64,000 nucleotides of DNA, from contig NZ_CP071090.1 in the NCBI RefSeq assembly GCF_017301735.1, forward strand, positions 7,182,001 through 7,246,000, in the 5' to 3' direction. The position numbers were made by a program, and so were the translations under genes. This stretch comes from Pyxidicoccus parkwaysis. GTDB taxonomy: Bacteria; Myxococcota; Myxococcia; Myxococcales; Myxococcaceae. Under the pieces are notes generated by a model. That model was not told the DNA's origin, ran no database searches, and saw nothing but the letters and a program-made list of their open reading frames with translations. The first letter of the stretch is position 1. Each line of letters begins with the position of its first letter. Positions 39,701-47,395 of this stretch are shown piece after piece.

Positions 39701-39953
39701 AGCCGAAGAAGCCCGCGTCGAAGTCCTCCAGCCCCTCGAAGACCATGCCGGCCTTGACGTAGTTCGGGTCCTTCAGCAGGGACGGGTCCACACCCGCGGC
39801 GAGGAGCTGCGCGTCGGTGAACCACGTCACCGAGCCCACGCCGTCGCGCACGCGGCGCCAGAAGGCGTCCACGTCCCGCGCCCCCGGCAGCCGCGCGGCC
39901 ATTCCAACGACCGCGATATCTGGCGACTCCGAGCCCTCGACTTCATCCGTCAT
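33735..39953 (-). CDS. One-module type I PKS: KS-AT-KR-DH-ACP-TE
   Basis: ATG 39953 (MTDEVEGSES) has AGGGA 6 nt upstream; the protein has 2,072 residues. The KS shows the active-site Cys in TACSTS (near 186) and the His motifs CHGTGTPVGDP and NIGHLDTAAG. The AT has GHSMGEYACAQ (near 632) and VAAHS at the specificity position, which is neither the usual HAFH nor YASH. The KR (near 1147) has GGLGGIG and the Ser/Tyr/Asn set (SSTSAH...DYVAANAF). The DH follows the KR, with His in EHRMRGGG (near 1371) and Asp in GLLDIASG (near 1541). The ACP has DLGGHSL (near 1736). The TE has GYSGGG (near 1891) and GDHDSL. KR before DH is not the canonical order. It should add one C2 unit to the aminoacyl starter, reduce and dehydrate it, and release the chain. 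The TE makes this the last module although its gene comes first. Confidence 0.92.
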   Translation of the reverse strand: MTDEVEGSESPDIAVVGMAARLPGARDVDAFWRRVRDGVGSVTWFTDAQLLAAGVDPSLLKDPNYVKAGMVFEGLEDFDAGFFGFSPREASILDPQHRHFLEVCWEALEHCGHLPESFKGPIGVFGGSGMNAYMPYHLFTNPRLMEQVGLFLARHTGNDKDFLTTRVSYCLDLRGPSVNVQTACSTSLVAIHSAVQSLLARECDLALAGGVTLELPHYRGYLYQEGEILSPDGHCRAFDHRSQGTLFGSGVGVVALRRLEDALADGDTVYAVVKGSAVNNDGARKVGYLAPSVDGQADAVVEALNVSGVSADHIDYVECHGTGTPVGDPIEITALTQAFRTQTQKSGYCRIGSVKTNIGHLDTAAGVASFIKVIQMLRHRQLAPSLHFEKPNPQIDFARTPFVVNATLREWTAKGGRPRRAAVNSLGVGGTNAHVILEEAPAQPATSAARPFETLWLSARTPAALERASRRLAQRLGEEGAPNLGDVSFTLLTGRRRFAHRRAVVAASREEAVRLLEQPEPARTAQAHTEAEGRSVVFLFPGGGAQYPGMAKGLYEQEPVFRRALDECLSLLEQHESLKLRPLLFPEAGKEAEAREQLEQATYALPALLSVELALAALWRSRGVTPAACLGHSMGEYACAQLAGVFSVKDALGIVACRGRLFDGLPAGAMLSVELPEAELKPLLGPGLDLGAHNAPGLCLVSGEVAAIDALEAQLKAREVEARRLHIRVAAHSRMLEPILAPFREYLTTKVRLSAPKMPWVSNVTGTWVAPEEATSPDYWVRHLRQPVRFAEGAGVLLADKARVYLEVGPGQTLLSLLRAQGEKPLAEGLVPSLRHPNDTVADLAFFQLALGRLWASGVNLDAAALFAGQKRRRVGLPTYAFERERHWVEPGTGYFMARREGERPLVREEDVSRWGYVPRFREQPGPRPEAPAENERWLLLTEEEPLAEELSRELAARGARVQRVFPGEAFARRPDGAFTLRPDAREDWEALWDALGAEGRVPQRLVDLPGVDAGAWERAVSRHFLTPLALMQSLTAESLPAGLRYVRVMRGGMAVDGPARTPEQALAFGPVLVAPKELPELSARAVDVDVSAAPATQARELADELLRAEVDVPVALRGGRRLVQVLERTALQEAPTPLRERGVYLITGGLGGIGRTLAELFARKAKARLALVSRSAASASHAEVQRTLEGLGAEVLLLKADTSDAGQLRAAIAEVKSRFGALHGVVHAAGGLEDGPLESKTRDSALRVLAPKALGALALEEALRGAQLDFFVSFSSTSAHLGPPGQVDYVAANAFLLAQAARLEASGTAKRALALGWGVWQEVGMAAAQVAPRLPPGESVAHPLLQRRVDAPEGQHVFRAIYDAKALWVLDEHRMRGGGPVLPGTGYVELARAAWETVRPGASLHVDHLAFVAPLDVPDGEVREVEVALASEGDGFTFRVSSRAAGSAWVEHATARLGAAVEGPPAPLDVSTVRSRCTVRPLTFGEGEQVLPQDSLIAFGPRWKVLRSAGFGASEALARLELPRALLGDLATYALPPGLLDIASGFAFSLLPDAVQPGKLHVPVSYRHLRVWGPWPEVALSHVRVRQEEGRGALLDVTLCDSDGRVFCSIEGYLVAAVEAKRFGRSPQKKGSLLETWLPLGIKPAEGQEVFLRALSLAGTSALFVSSMDLHGLAARLRPKQEAEKPVAAQQGAVTAQQASAADAPRDDVERKLAELWQQLLGVPRVGLKDNFFDLGGHSLIAVRLFARIKKLLGADLTLATLFEAPTLEQCAALVREAAGIPFTPDTVPGTPAPVASAPVSKEWTPLVAIQKGGSGIPFFCVHGAGGNVLNFRDLAASLGKEQPFYGLQARGVDGKLPPADSIEEMANIYLEGIRQLRPRGPYLLGGYSGGGVVAYEMAQRLREQGEEVALLAFLDTFHPATQERRLTFDERMRAVLDEGAAAYLKDRLRKKVERDGNRLINSIKLRWYEQRGEPLPIELRDLQLTERFQLLSSRYTPRPYSGTVTLFRAQDVNPIYSHMGATLGWAPLVPSLRIREVPGDHDSLVREPNVHILGGLLRAALDEAQQVGRK

Positions 39954-40004
39954 GCCGGTTCCCTGTCCCCCACGGCAGGTGCCCACGCACCGCCCTCGGG
40001 GAGG

Positions 40005-40017
40005 GTAACACGGTTAC
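40005..40017. promoter_or_regulatory. Small inverted repeat upstream of the PKS gene
   Basis: GTAAC-acg-GTTAC lies about 50 bp upstream of the PKS start on the minus strand. It is more AT-rich than its surroundings and could be an operator; this is a weak call. Confidence 0.3.
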
Positions 40018-40150
40018 ACCGCTGGCCAGCCGGGCCGGCCCGGCGGGATGCAGGGCCGACAGAGGCACCGCATCCCGCTCGAGCACGGCCCCGTCCGAGC
40101 AGACACGTCACGCGGATCGTGTCATCGCCAGTACGCTGCTGGCCGGTTCC

Positions 40151-40196
40151 GCGACGGTGGCCGTCGCGGCCGGCTCCCACTGCTCAGTGCAGTGGG
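40151..40196. terminator. Two adjacent hairpins after the immunity gene
   Basis: GCGACGG-tgg-CCGTCGC (40151-40167) and CCCACTGC-tcagt-GCAGTGGG (40176-40196) are perfect 7- and 8-bp stems. The second begins 13 bp past the immunity-gene stop on the minus strand. They probably end the RHS-immunity transcript and insulate the PKS operon. No T-run follows. Confidence 0.5.
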
Positions 40197-40209
40197 ACTC
40201 CTGCAAGCA

Positions 40210-40530
40210 TCATCGTGTTTCGCCCAGCAGCCCCCTTGCCGGCGACACATCGACGAAGCGGCGCCTGCTCGCATCGAACTGCAAATCCGAAACAGGCACC
40301 TGCCCCAACAACACGCCATGACCCATCACGGCTTCCCAGGGCCCTTCCTCGGGGGGACGCTGCGAGACAGCGTACACAGAGAAACAAGGACCGTAGTCAT
40401 CCCGCTCCTCATCGAATGGACAATCAAAAACGAAGTTCCGGTCCCCAATCTCTACCGCGAACAACCGCGGCACATCATAGAACTCCCGATACCGGATGGG
40501 GATCCAATCCCGACTCGTATCATCGCTCAT
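40210..40530 (-). CDS. Probable immunity protein for the RHS toxin
   Basis: The protein has 106 residues; its ATG overlaps the RHS stop by 4 bp (ATGA). It is small, acidic and soluble-looking, with aromatic-rich blocks (YREFYDVPRLFAVEIGDRNF, GPCFSVYAVSQRPPEEGPW). I recognise no family. Assignment as immunity rests on position: a small gene translationally coupled to the 3' end of a polymorphic-toxin gene is the standard arrangement for cognate immunity. It shares the lower GC of the toxin tip. Confidence 0.7.
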   Translation of the reverse strand: MSDDTSRDWIPIRYREFYDVPRLFAVEIGDRNFVFDCPFDEERDDYGPCFSVYAVSQRPPEEGPWEAVMGHGVLLGQVPVSDLQFDASRRRFVDVSPARGLLGETR

Positions 40531-43500
40531 TTGATTCGGAGTTTAGCAGGAACAGGGTTTGGACGCGGCGCCGAGAAGCAAGACCCCCCCTCGCAGACAT
40601 TCACGTGCCTGGGATTGATTGTTCCTGACCTCGTCGGTTCAGGGGCAACCTCAACCCTACCTCCGCTGGCCCGAATCTCCCCGGCCGTAGTGGTTCGAAT
40701 GGTTCCATGAGGAACACCCGCGGCAGCCTCCTCCAGCGTCGCTCCTTGAGAGCCAGAAAACACCTGACCTGGCTCAGGCATCGGGCTCGAGCCTCCGCGG
40801 ACTACAGTGTACGAATCCGGGACGTCTCCGGGTGCATGCGGGCCAAGAACAGTAGCCGCAGTGGGCGGGCCAATCTTCGCATCGATCGCATTGAGAGTCA
40901 GACTGATGAGATCTGTTGACTCACCGGTCTTATTATCGACAACAACAAAGGCGGGAGCCTCCGCGGCCACAAGCATATCCCCCGCCGTTTTGAGCCAATC
41001 CCTCTCCTGAGACTCGCCTTCAGGCTTCGCTGCAATCTGCTTCGCCGACTGCCAGCCCCGACTCAGACAATCCAAGAAGTCCGAAACACCATCGAAACCA
41101 CAAAGGCCGTCCGGGTCGGCAATCGAAACAGGATTTCCATACGCGTACCCATAGACTGGGGGCGGAGTCCCTTCCTTCACTTTGCTCGCCACCCATCCCG
41201 GCTCTGACAGCTTCGGCTCGGGCGCCAGGTACCGGCCGCTCCCCGCGTCGTAGTACCGGTTCCAGTTCTCGAAGAGGTCCGTCTCCGCGTCGTAGTACTG
41301 GCCGGGCATCCGCAGCGGCAACCACACGGGCTTGGTGCCGGGCTCGAAGCGCCGGTACTCGAAGCCGGAGAGGTGGACCTCCGTGTTCGTCTGGTCGGTA
41401 TCCGGCCGCATGTACAGCGTGAAGGCGCCACCGGCCGGAGTCGTGGCCCAGCCCCGGGTGGTGAAGTGGATGTGGAGGCCGCCGTAGTCATAGCCACTCC
41501 ATGAGTCCAGCTGCGCTCCCGTGCCGTCGGCGAGGTACACGGCGGCCTGGCCCTGGGTGGAGGCCCATTCGAGCCGCGCACGCACCTGCGTGACGAGCGC
41601 CGGACTGTAGGGCGCCTGCATCGTGGCAACGGGCGCATCGAAGAGGTTTCGAGCGGAAGCGAAGCGCGTGGTGCGGTTGACGTGACCAAAGGGCTCGTAG
41701 TCCCCCACGCCCGCCACGCGGCCACCGGAGGTGAGGAGCAGCACCGGTTTGCCCAGCCCATCCGTCACCGGGTAGTAGGTGCCGCAGGGCACGTCCGACT
41801 CGAGTCCGAAGCGCGAGCAGTCACCCGCGTTGTCGGGCTTGCGCAGGAAGGGCGAGTGGTCGAAGCGCGACTTGACGACAGCCACCGGGCGCCCATCCAG
41901 CCACACGTACTCGTCCAGCACGTATTCCGTGGTGCTGGGGTTGGCCCCCGTGTGGCCCACGTCCACCATCAACTGGGTGCCGGCGTAGAAGTACTCGTCC
42001 TCGCGCCCGTCCCAGCTGCGCTTCAGGCGACGCCGGCCGTTGGCGTCGTAGAAGTACTCGTAGCTGCGCTGGGCCCCGCCCTGCTCGGTGGCCACCACCT
42101 GGCGGTAGACGCTCCCTTCCTCGTCGTGGGACCACGAGCGGGAAGCGCCCAGGTCCAGCGTGAAATAGGGCTGGGTCGAGGAGGCCGTGAGGTACGAGGC
42201 CACCTGCTTCACGCGGCCATCAGCATCATGCGCGTAACGCGAGGTAACGCCATAGGAGAGACAGCCTGCCTGTCCGACGGGGCAGGTGGGGGGCTGGGCC
42301 TTGCGCGCGGTGAGCTGGTCCACGCGAGGGAACGCGCCGTCGTACTCGCTCTGCACGGTGAAGCCGTTGAAGGTCTCCTGCGTGCGGTTGCCTCGCGAGT
42401 CGTAGGCATACGAGACGTCGGAGAAGGCCCCGCCCGTGCTGGAGAGGTTCCTGGCGCGGACCAGCTGGAGACGGGAGTCATAGCCGCGCTCTCCGCTGGG
42501 GCCGAAGTAGGCCTGCGACGCGGCGGTGCCCGACGAGCTCAGGATGCACGTCGCCTCCTGCGACAGCTGGTCGGCGTTGTACACGTAGCCGCGCTTGAAG
42601 ATGTCACCCACCACGCCCGTGCTCAGGCGAGACACGCTCAGTCCCGCGAGCCGCCCGGAGACGTCCCCCGCGTTGAGCACGGTCTGCTGGAAGGCCAGCG
42701 GCGCGCAGCTGGAGAAGCTCGTGTTGGAGCCCCCCCGGTGGTAGGCCACGCGCACGAGCGCTTCGTGACCGGCGGCGCCGCGCGAGTGCGTCAGGTACGA
42801 GCTCAAGCCACCATAGGGCTCCCACTGCACATCGCTGATGAGCAGGTCGTTTTCGGAGGAGCCGTCCGCATTGAGGTTCGCCGCCTTGATGGCGGAGATG
42901 CGGTGGGGCTGGCCACTGGAGGCCGGGTAGTACTGGTACTCGATAGCGCGCCCATAGGGATAGATTTCCCACGCCAGGCGGCCCGCGGCGTCATAGCCGA
43001 AGATGTGGTTGGGTTTGTCCTTGCCGGAGAAGTAGGGACTGGTGTCGCACGCCAGGCTGGGGGGTTGCGTCTGCGTGCCACGCACCCGGTATCGGGCCAC
43101 CTCGCGCCCCAGGCCGTCGTAGGCGAACCAGGTGGCGCCGAACGAGTCGAGCAGGACGTGGGGGCTTCCGGGCCTCGCGGCCGGACAACCGGTGGGCGCC
43201 TCCTGCACCTCACCCTCGTACCAGTACTGGAAGAGGCGCTCGGTGAGCGCACCGGGACGGTGGGACTCGGCCCATATCAGGCGGCCCAGGGCGTCGTAGC
43301 GGTAGCTCATCCAACTGCCCGTCTGGGCCATCTGGGGCGTCTGCTTCTCGGTGAGGTTGCCGGCCTCGTCGTAGGCATAGCGGAAGAGGCCACGACCGGG
43401 CGGCATCGTCTCCGCCTCGGGCGCGCCCAGGCCCCAGGGGGCCTTCAGCTCCAGGAGGTTGCCGAAGTCGTCATGGAGGTACTCCGCGACCGGCTGCCCG

Positions 43501-46500
43501 GTGCAGCTGTCATAGCTGCTGCTGGCGGAGCAGCCCTGCTTGATGCCGCGCACGTTGCCGGCCTCGTCGTAGGCCAGGTGCGTGGCGCTGGAGGACTGCC
43601 CCGCGGCGCCGGCCGCCTCCAGCGCGGTGACGAGGCGGTTGAGCCGGTCGTATGCGAAGGCGCGGCACTCGGGCGGCAGCGGGTTGAGGGCGCCATTGCT
43701 GGTGTTGTACCCGCCGCAGAAGTCGGAGGGCCGGCTGGGAGACGTCAGGTAGGGCACGGCCTGCCGGATGCGGTTGTCCTCGCCATCGAAGAGGGACGTG
43801 GTGGAGTAGGCCTTCAACGAGCCTCGGGGCTCGCCCCACGCCTCGCCCCAGCCCTCGTAGGTGGGACGGCCCAGCGGGTCGCTGTCATAGGTGCGCCGCC
43901 GGCGCAGGGCCCCGGAGCCACTCCGCGTCTCCTCTGCCACCAGGACACCATTGCGGTAGAGGTAGTCGATGCGCTCGCTGTAGCTGGCGCCGGTGGCCAC
44001 GGACGACGTGGCCCGCCACTGCAGCCGGGTGGTCAGCGTGCCTCCGGTGCAGCCCTGCCCCGCCAGCGTCCCCGTGCGGTAGCACTGCACCTCGTACCGT
44101 CCATCCGGGTGCTTGATGTAGTCGCCGTGCGCGCCGTTGTCGTAGCCGTAGTCGGTGACGAGCGCCGGCACCCCGTTGCCCGTCACCGTCTTCCGCACCA
44201 GCTTGTCGCCGCTGTAGTGGAACCGCGTCTGCACGCCCGCGGCGTCGGTCATGAGCAGCAGCCGCCCGCGCTCGTCATAGGCCTGGTAGTCCGTGTCCAG
44301 GTAGCGCTCGCCCTGGCAGACGGGGCCCGAGCCGCTGGCCACCGAGCTCGTGAAGACACGCTTCTTCACCAGGTGCTGCTGCTGGCCGTTGGGGGCATTG
44401 GCGGCGCCATAGAAGTACTGGGTGACGGCCCCCTGTCCCCTGCACTGCGTGTCCGTGAGATTGAAGACCAGGCACGGGCCGACGACCTCCACGGTGCGCG
44501 CCTGGGGGTCGGCGTCTGCCGCCGTCTCGCCGCTGCACTGCCGGTAGGTGCGATAGAAGGTGGCCATGAGCCGGGGCACCGGCGCGCTGAAGCCGTTGTT
44601 GAAGGTCCAGGTGTAGCCGCTGCGCACCTTGGCCTTCAGACGGTTGGTGCCGGGCTCGTACTGGTACGTCCACGACGCCTGGGCGCCCGCCCCCACCCGA
44701 CTCGCCATGGCGGAGGGAGCCGTCTCCGTCTTCACCAGCTGCTCGTATCCCGCGAAGGTGCCGGCACGACCGTACTCGTAGGTGTACTGCTTCGTGAGGA
44801 GGGCGTTGCTGCCGTCGGCGGCGCTGGCCCCCAGCGCCACGGACCGGACCTCCGCCGGAGCCAGGAAGCCGCTGAGGGGGTCATAGGGCACCTGATGGTC
44901 CCCGGTTCCCCGGGGTGCCAGGCAATTCGTGTAGACGGTGAAGCCGCCACGTGCGTCCTGATAGGACTTGGCCATCTCCACGAAGCGCTCCCAGTCCGTC
45001 ATGCGGACCTCCCGTCCCCATCCACGCGCCTGGAGTTGCGCCAGGTACTGCCCGACGCCGCGGCATTCCGTGGCGTTGCCGCCGGACGTGAGGCATTGGG
45101 TGTTGGAGCCGAACGTCACCGGGCCGCTGTTGGGCGCCTGGCTGGGCAGGCTGACGTTGTAGGCCTCCGACACGCGCGTCAGCGGAGAGATGCCATCGCC
45201 CACGCCCGCGAACTTCAAGAAGCTCTGGATCTGCGAGGTCCCGCACTGCGAGCCGAAGCGGCCGGGCCCGCAGTCCGGCCCGTTCAGCGTGGTGACCGCC
45301 ACCTGCTGGATGACATTCGCGTCCGGGTCCGCGTCCTCGATGACATGGCCGTCATACTTGCTCAGCAGCTTGCGCGTCAGCAGGGCTCCGTTGCGACGCA
45401 CCTCCCAGCGCAACTGCGCGGGGTTTCCCCCCAGGTCCACCAGGCTGTAGGTCATGCTCGTCGGCGGCGCCGGCTCCGCCCCGGCGGGAAGTCCCGGAGC
45501 AGCGGTCGGGTTCCGCCGAGCCTCGACCAGGCGGCCCGCGCGAGGCGTGCTGTCCGAGTCCGGCTCGTAGGTGTACTGCACGGCGGAGATGGTGCTGTTG
45601 CCCGTCCCAGAGGTCCCGGGCTCCTGGTCGACCGACGCCAGCACGCACTCGTGGGTGATGGTGGTGAAGCCGGTGTCCCGGGTGCGCACGGCGGTGTAGA
45701 GGAAGTGCAGCCGGGAGCCGTTGTTGAGATAGGCATACCGGGGCAGTGGCCCGTTCGCCCCGAGGGTGTTGGCGGGCGTCTGACATTGCGCCGGAGGAGT
45801 CGTGTAGTAGTCGAGCGCCAGCAGGGCCCGGTGGCCCTGCTCGCCCACCTGGGATTCCGGATAGCCATAGCCCACCGGCTCCACGCTGGAGAGGTAGTAC
45901 GCCCCACTCCACTGAGTGCGGTCGGTCACAACCCCATCCACCGCGAAGACCGGCACGTAGTGCGTGTAGCGATAACGTCCGGAGTCCGTCAGCAGGGTGA
46001 ACCCATCTCCATCCCAGCGCAGCTTCGAGTGCTGCTCACTGGAACTGTCCGCGAAGGAGCCGGCGCTCGCCTCGGGCGTACAGTTCACGAAGTCCAGGCG
46101 CGAGCCCGACGTATCTCGCACCGTGCAGATATTGGTGATGACAGGCTCTTCGTCCCTGGACGGCCTCCTCGTCCTCTCCGCCACCAGCACGTAGCTGTGA
46201 AGGTTGTGCGTCCAGGCCAGGGAGCTGGTGGTGTTGTTGCTGTTTCGGACATGCCCGAAAGGCGAAGGCAGCTTCGTCAGCTCCGGCGCGGACAGGCCCC
46301 ACGCCTCTGTCGAAGCCATGAAGGTGCGCGTGAAGGCGAATTCCCCCAGGGCGGACTTCGTGGCGAAGTCCGTCTCGGTGTGGACGGGCTTGAGCGAGCC
46401 CAGGGGAACGGGCTCCGCGTCGGACACGCCCGCGCTCCGGGGCCCCCCCACCGGCGGCACCGGGCTGAGCGGGGCCTGGTCCACGAGTTGCTGCACGTCC

Positions 46501-46649
46501 TCGTCGCTGTCGGTGGCGGCCCATGCCAGTCCCACGCCCACCACCAGCACCGCGGCTCCCAGGGCTCGCGCTGGAGCGCCTCGGGACACCCGCCGGAAGA
46601 AGGGCCTCACCTGCCCGAAGCTCCCTTCATTTCCTCCGGGGCGGTTCAT
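40527..46649 (-). CDS. RHS/YD-repeat polymorphic toxin with variable C-terminal tip
   Basis: ATG 46649 has GGAGGT 6 nt upstream; longer in-frame starts up to 46763 are rejected. The protein has 2,040 residues. A hydrophobic signal or anchor segment (ALGAAVLVVGVGLAWA) lies near residue 30. Most of the protein is YD/RHS repeats (YDEAGNV, YDALGRLIW, YDSRGNRTQ), the beta-cocoon that encloses the toxin. The core ends with YYDAGSGRYLAPEPKL and GNPVSIADPDGL. The last 190 or so residues are variable; the final 100 include YTVVRGG, FSGSQGATLEEAAAGVPHG, IRTTTAGEIRASGG and INPRHVNV, which I cannot assign to a named toxin family. An ADP-ribosyltransferase-like R-S-E arrangement is conceivable but unproven. 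The operon is lipoprotein - RHS - immunity, all overlapping by 4 bp. Base composition drops in the tip, as expected for module exchange. Confidence 0.88.
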   Translation of the reverse strand: MNRPGGNEGSFGQVRPFFRRVSRGAPARALGAAVLVVGVGLAWAATDSDEDVQQLVDQAPLSPVPPVGGPRSAGVSDAEPVPLGSLKPVHTETDFATKSALGEFAFTRTFMASTEAWGLSAPELTKLPSPFGHVRNSNNTTSSLAWTHNLHSYVLVAERTRRPSRDEEPVITNICTVRDTSGSRLDFVNCTPEASAGSFADSSSEQHSKLRWDGDGFTLLTDSGRYRYTHYVPVFAVDGVVTDRTQWSGAYYLSSVEPVGYGYPESQVGEQGHRALLALDYYTTPPAQCQTPANTLGANGPLPRYAYLNNGSRLHFLYTAVRTRDTGFTTITHECVLASVDQEPGTSGTGNSTISAVQYTYEPDSDSTPRAGRLVEARRNPTAAPGLPAGAEPAPPTSMTYSLVDLGGNPAQLRWEVRRNGALLTRKLLSKYDGHVIEDADPDANVIQQVAVTTLNGPDCGPGRFGSQCGTSQIQSFLKFAGVGDGISPLTRVSEAYNVSLPSQAPNSGPVTFGSNTQCLTSGGNATECRGVGQYLAQLQARGWGREVRMTDWERFVEMAKSYQDARGGFTVYTNCLAPRGTGDHQVPYDPLSGFLAPAEVRSVALGASAADGSNALLTKQYTYEYGRAGTFAGYEQLVKTETAPSAMASRVGAGAQASWTYQYEPGTNRLKAKVRSGYTWTFNNGFSAPVPRLMATFYRTYRQCSGETAADADPQARTVEVVGPCLVFNLTDTQCRGQGAVTQYFYGAANAPNGQQQHLVKKRVFTSSVASGSGPVCQGERYLDTDYQAYDERGRLLLMTDAAGVQTRFHYSGDKLVRKTVTGNGVPALVTDYGYDNGAHGDYIKHPDGRYEVQCYRTGTLAGQGCTGGTLTTRLQWRATSSVATGASYSERIDYLYRNGVLVAEETRSGSGALRRRRTYDSDPLGRPTYEGWGEAWGEPRGSLKAYSTTSLFDGEDNRIRQAVPYLTSPSRPSDFCGGYNTSNGALNPLPPECRAFAYDRLNRLVTALEAAGAAGQSSSATHLAYDEAGNVRGIKQGCSASSSYDSCTGQPVAEYLHDDFGNLLELKAPWGLGAPEAETMPPGRGLFRYAYDEAGNLTEKQTPQMAQTGSWMSYRYDALGRLIWAESHRPGALTERLFQYWYEGEVQEAPTGCPAARPGSPHVLLDSFGATWFAYDGLGREVARYRVRGTQTQPPSLACDTSPYFSGKDKPNHIFGYDAAGRLAWEIYPYGRAIEYQYYPASSGQPHRISAIKAANLNADGSSENDLLISDVQWEPYGGLSSYLTHSRGAAGHEALVRVAYHRGGSNTSFSSCAPLAFQQTVLNAGDVSGRLAGLSVSRLSTGVVGDIFKRGYVYNADQLSQEATCILSSSGTAASQAYFGPSGERGYDSRLQLVRARNLSSTGGAFSDVSYAYDSRGNRTQETFNGFTVQSEYDGAFPRVDQLTARKAQPPTCPVGQAGCLSYGVTSRYAHDADGRVKQVASYLTASSTQPYFTLDLGASRSWSHDEEGSVYRQVVATEQGGAQRSYEYFYDANGRRRLKRSWDGREDEYFYAGTQLMVDVGHTGANPSTTEYVLDEYVWLDGRPVAVVKSRFDHSPFLRKPDNAGDCSRFGLESDVPCGTYYPVTDGLGKPVLLLTSGGRVAGVGDYEPFGHVNRTTRFASARNLFDAPVATMQAPYSPALVTQVRARLEWASTQGQAAVYLADGTGAQLDSWSGYDYGGLHIHFTTRGWATTPAGGAFTLYMRPDTDQTNTEVHLSGFEYRRFEPGTKPVWLPLRMPGQYYDAETDLFENWNRYYDAGSGRYLAPEPKLSEPGWVASKVKEGTPPPVYGYAYGNPVSIADPDGLCGFDGVSDFLDCLSRGWQSAKQIAAKPEGESQERDWLKTAGDMLVAAEAPAFVVVDNKTGESTDLISLTLNAIDAKIGPPTAATVLGPHAPGDVPDSYTVVRGGSSPMPEPGQVFSGSQGATLEEAAAGVPHGTIRTTTAGEIRASGGRVEVAPEPTRSGTINPRHVNVCEGGSCFSAPRPNPVPAKLRIK

Positions 46650-47065
46650 CGCCGCACCTCCGCGTCCTGAGCCGCACTGCCCGGCTGGCACAGCGCGACC
46701 TGAGCACCGGGCACTACCGACACACAGGCCCAGCCCTGGGGGCATTCCGCGTCCTGGCGGCACTCACGCGTGCAGACGTAGCCCTGACCGCGTGCCGCAC
46801 CGGGCACGTGGATGCAGCGCCCACTGCCGCACTCGTCATTCCCTCCGCGCGTGCACTCCTCGCCCACCTCGCGCCGGGAGGCGCCCTCCACGAGCGGCTG
46901 CGCCCGCCACTCGCTCACGACAGTCACCTCGCCAGCGGCCACGGGGACCTCGGCGGCGGGAGTCCCTTCCGGAGGTGACATGCATCCTGCCGCTACCCAC
47001 GGAAGCATGAAGAGTGCGGCCAGCAAGAAGGTTCGAGCGTGGGGACGCGCTCCGCGTCCTGCCAT
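46646..47065 (-). CDS. Cys-rich lipoprotein upstream of the RHS toxin
   Basis: Start taken as ATG 47065 (MAGRGARPHARTFLL), giving 139 residues; ATG 47095 is an alternative. A lipoprotein signal with lipobox VAAGC lies near residue 28. The mature part has six spaced cysteines (EECTRGGNDECGSGRC, VCTRECRQDAECPQGWAC), a pattern common in myxobacterial surface lipoproteins. The stop overlaps the RHS start by 4 bp, so it is produced with the toxin. It may help to anchor or deliver the RHS protein at the outer membrane; this is inferred from position only. Confidence 0.8.
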   Translation of the reverse strand: MAGRGARPHARTFLLAALFMLPWVAAGCMSPPEGTPAAEVPVAAGEVTVVSEWRAQPLVEGASRREVGEECTRGGNDECGSGRCIHVPGAARGQGYVCTRECRQDAECPQGWACVSVVPGAQVALCQPGSAAQDAEVRR

Positions 47066-47395
47066 GACCTGATGAGTGTTTGGGGGAGCCTGCATGGGTC
47101 GTCCGTCGAGAGAGTGGAAGGCATGGGACGGCGTTTGTTTTCCATGCCTTGGGGTACCCATAGCCCCCGGGGAGTGATGGGAGCGTGACGGGCATGGCCT
47201 CCGCTCCCGCCTGTCGGCTGGCGTCTTGCGGAGGCGGACTCGCGCGTGCAGTCGCTGGAGAGGTCGGCGAGCTCACCCCTTCCATGCCCGCGACGGCGCT
47301 CGACGGACACACGCCGCCCCCGCGCGTTCCGAGGGTGACACCCACGGACGAGCAGAAGCGGTGGATGAAGCTCTACTGCGGGAGCGGCCCGGAGC
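47066..47395. other. Intergenic region upstream of the RHS operon
   Basis: About 330 bp between the barrel-protein stop and the lipoprotein start. It contains the 9-bp inverted repeat at 47118-47150. A plus-strand frame from 47194 shows moderate GC3 bias (PTDEQKRWMKLYCGSGPEL), but it runs antisense into the barrel gene and resembles nothing I know. It could be a gene fragment. I see no clear promoter. Confidence 0.4.
47118..47150. repeat. 9-bp inverted repeat in the leader of the RHS operon
   Basis: AAGGCATGG (47118-47126) and CCATGCCTT (47142-47150) are perfectly complementary with a 15-nt T-rich loop. It lies about 55-85 bp upstream of the lipoprotein start. It may be an operator or a leader hairpin. 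Confidence 0.4.

Noticed and set aside
41200-46500. Repeated YD motifs that might suggest a DNA repeat array
   Set aside because: They are protein-level RHS repeats within one coding sequence; the DNA repeats are degenerate and no CRISPR-like spacing exists.
41682-46670. Plus-strand open frame of over 1,600 codons
   Set aside because: It is antisense to the RHS gene, with Arg/His/Gly/Val-rich low-complexity translation typical of GC-rich shadows.
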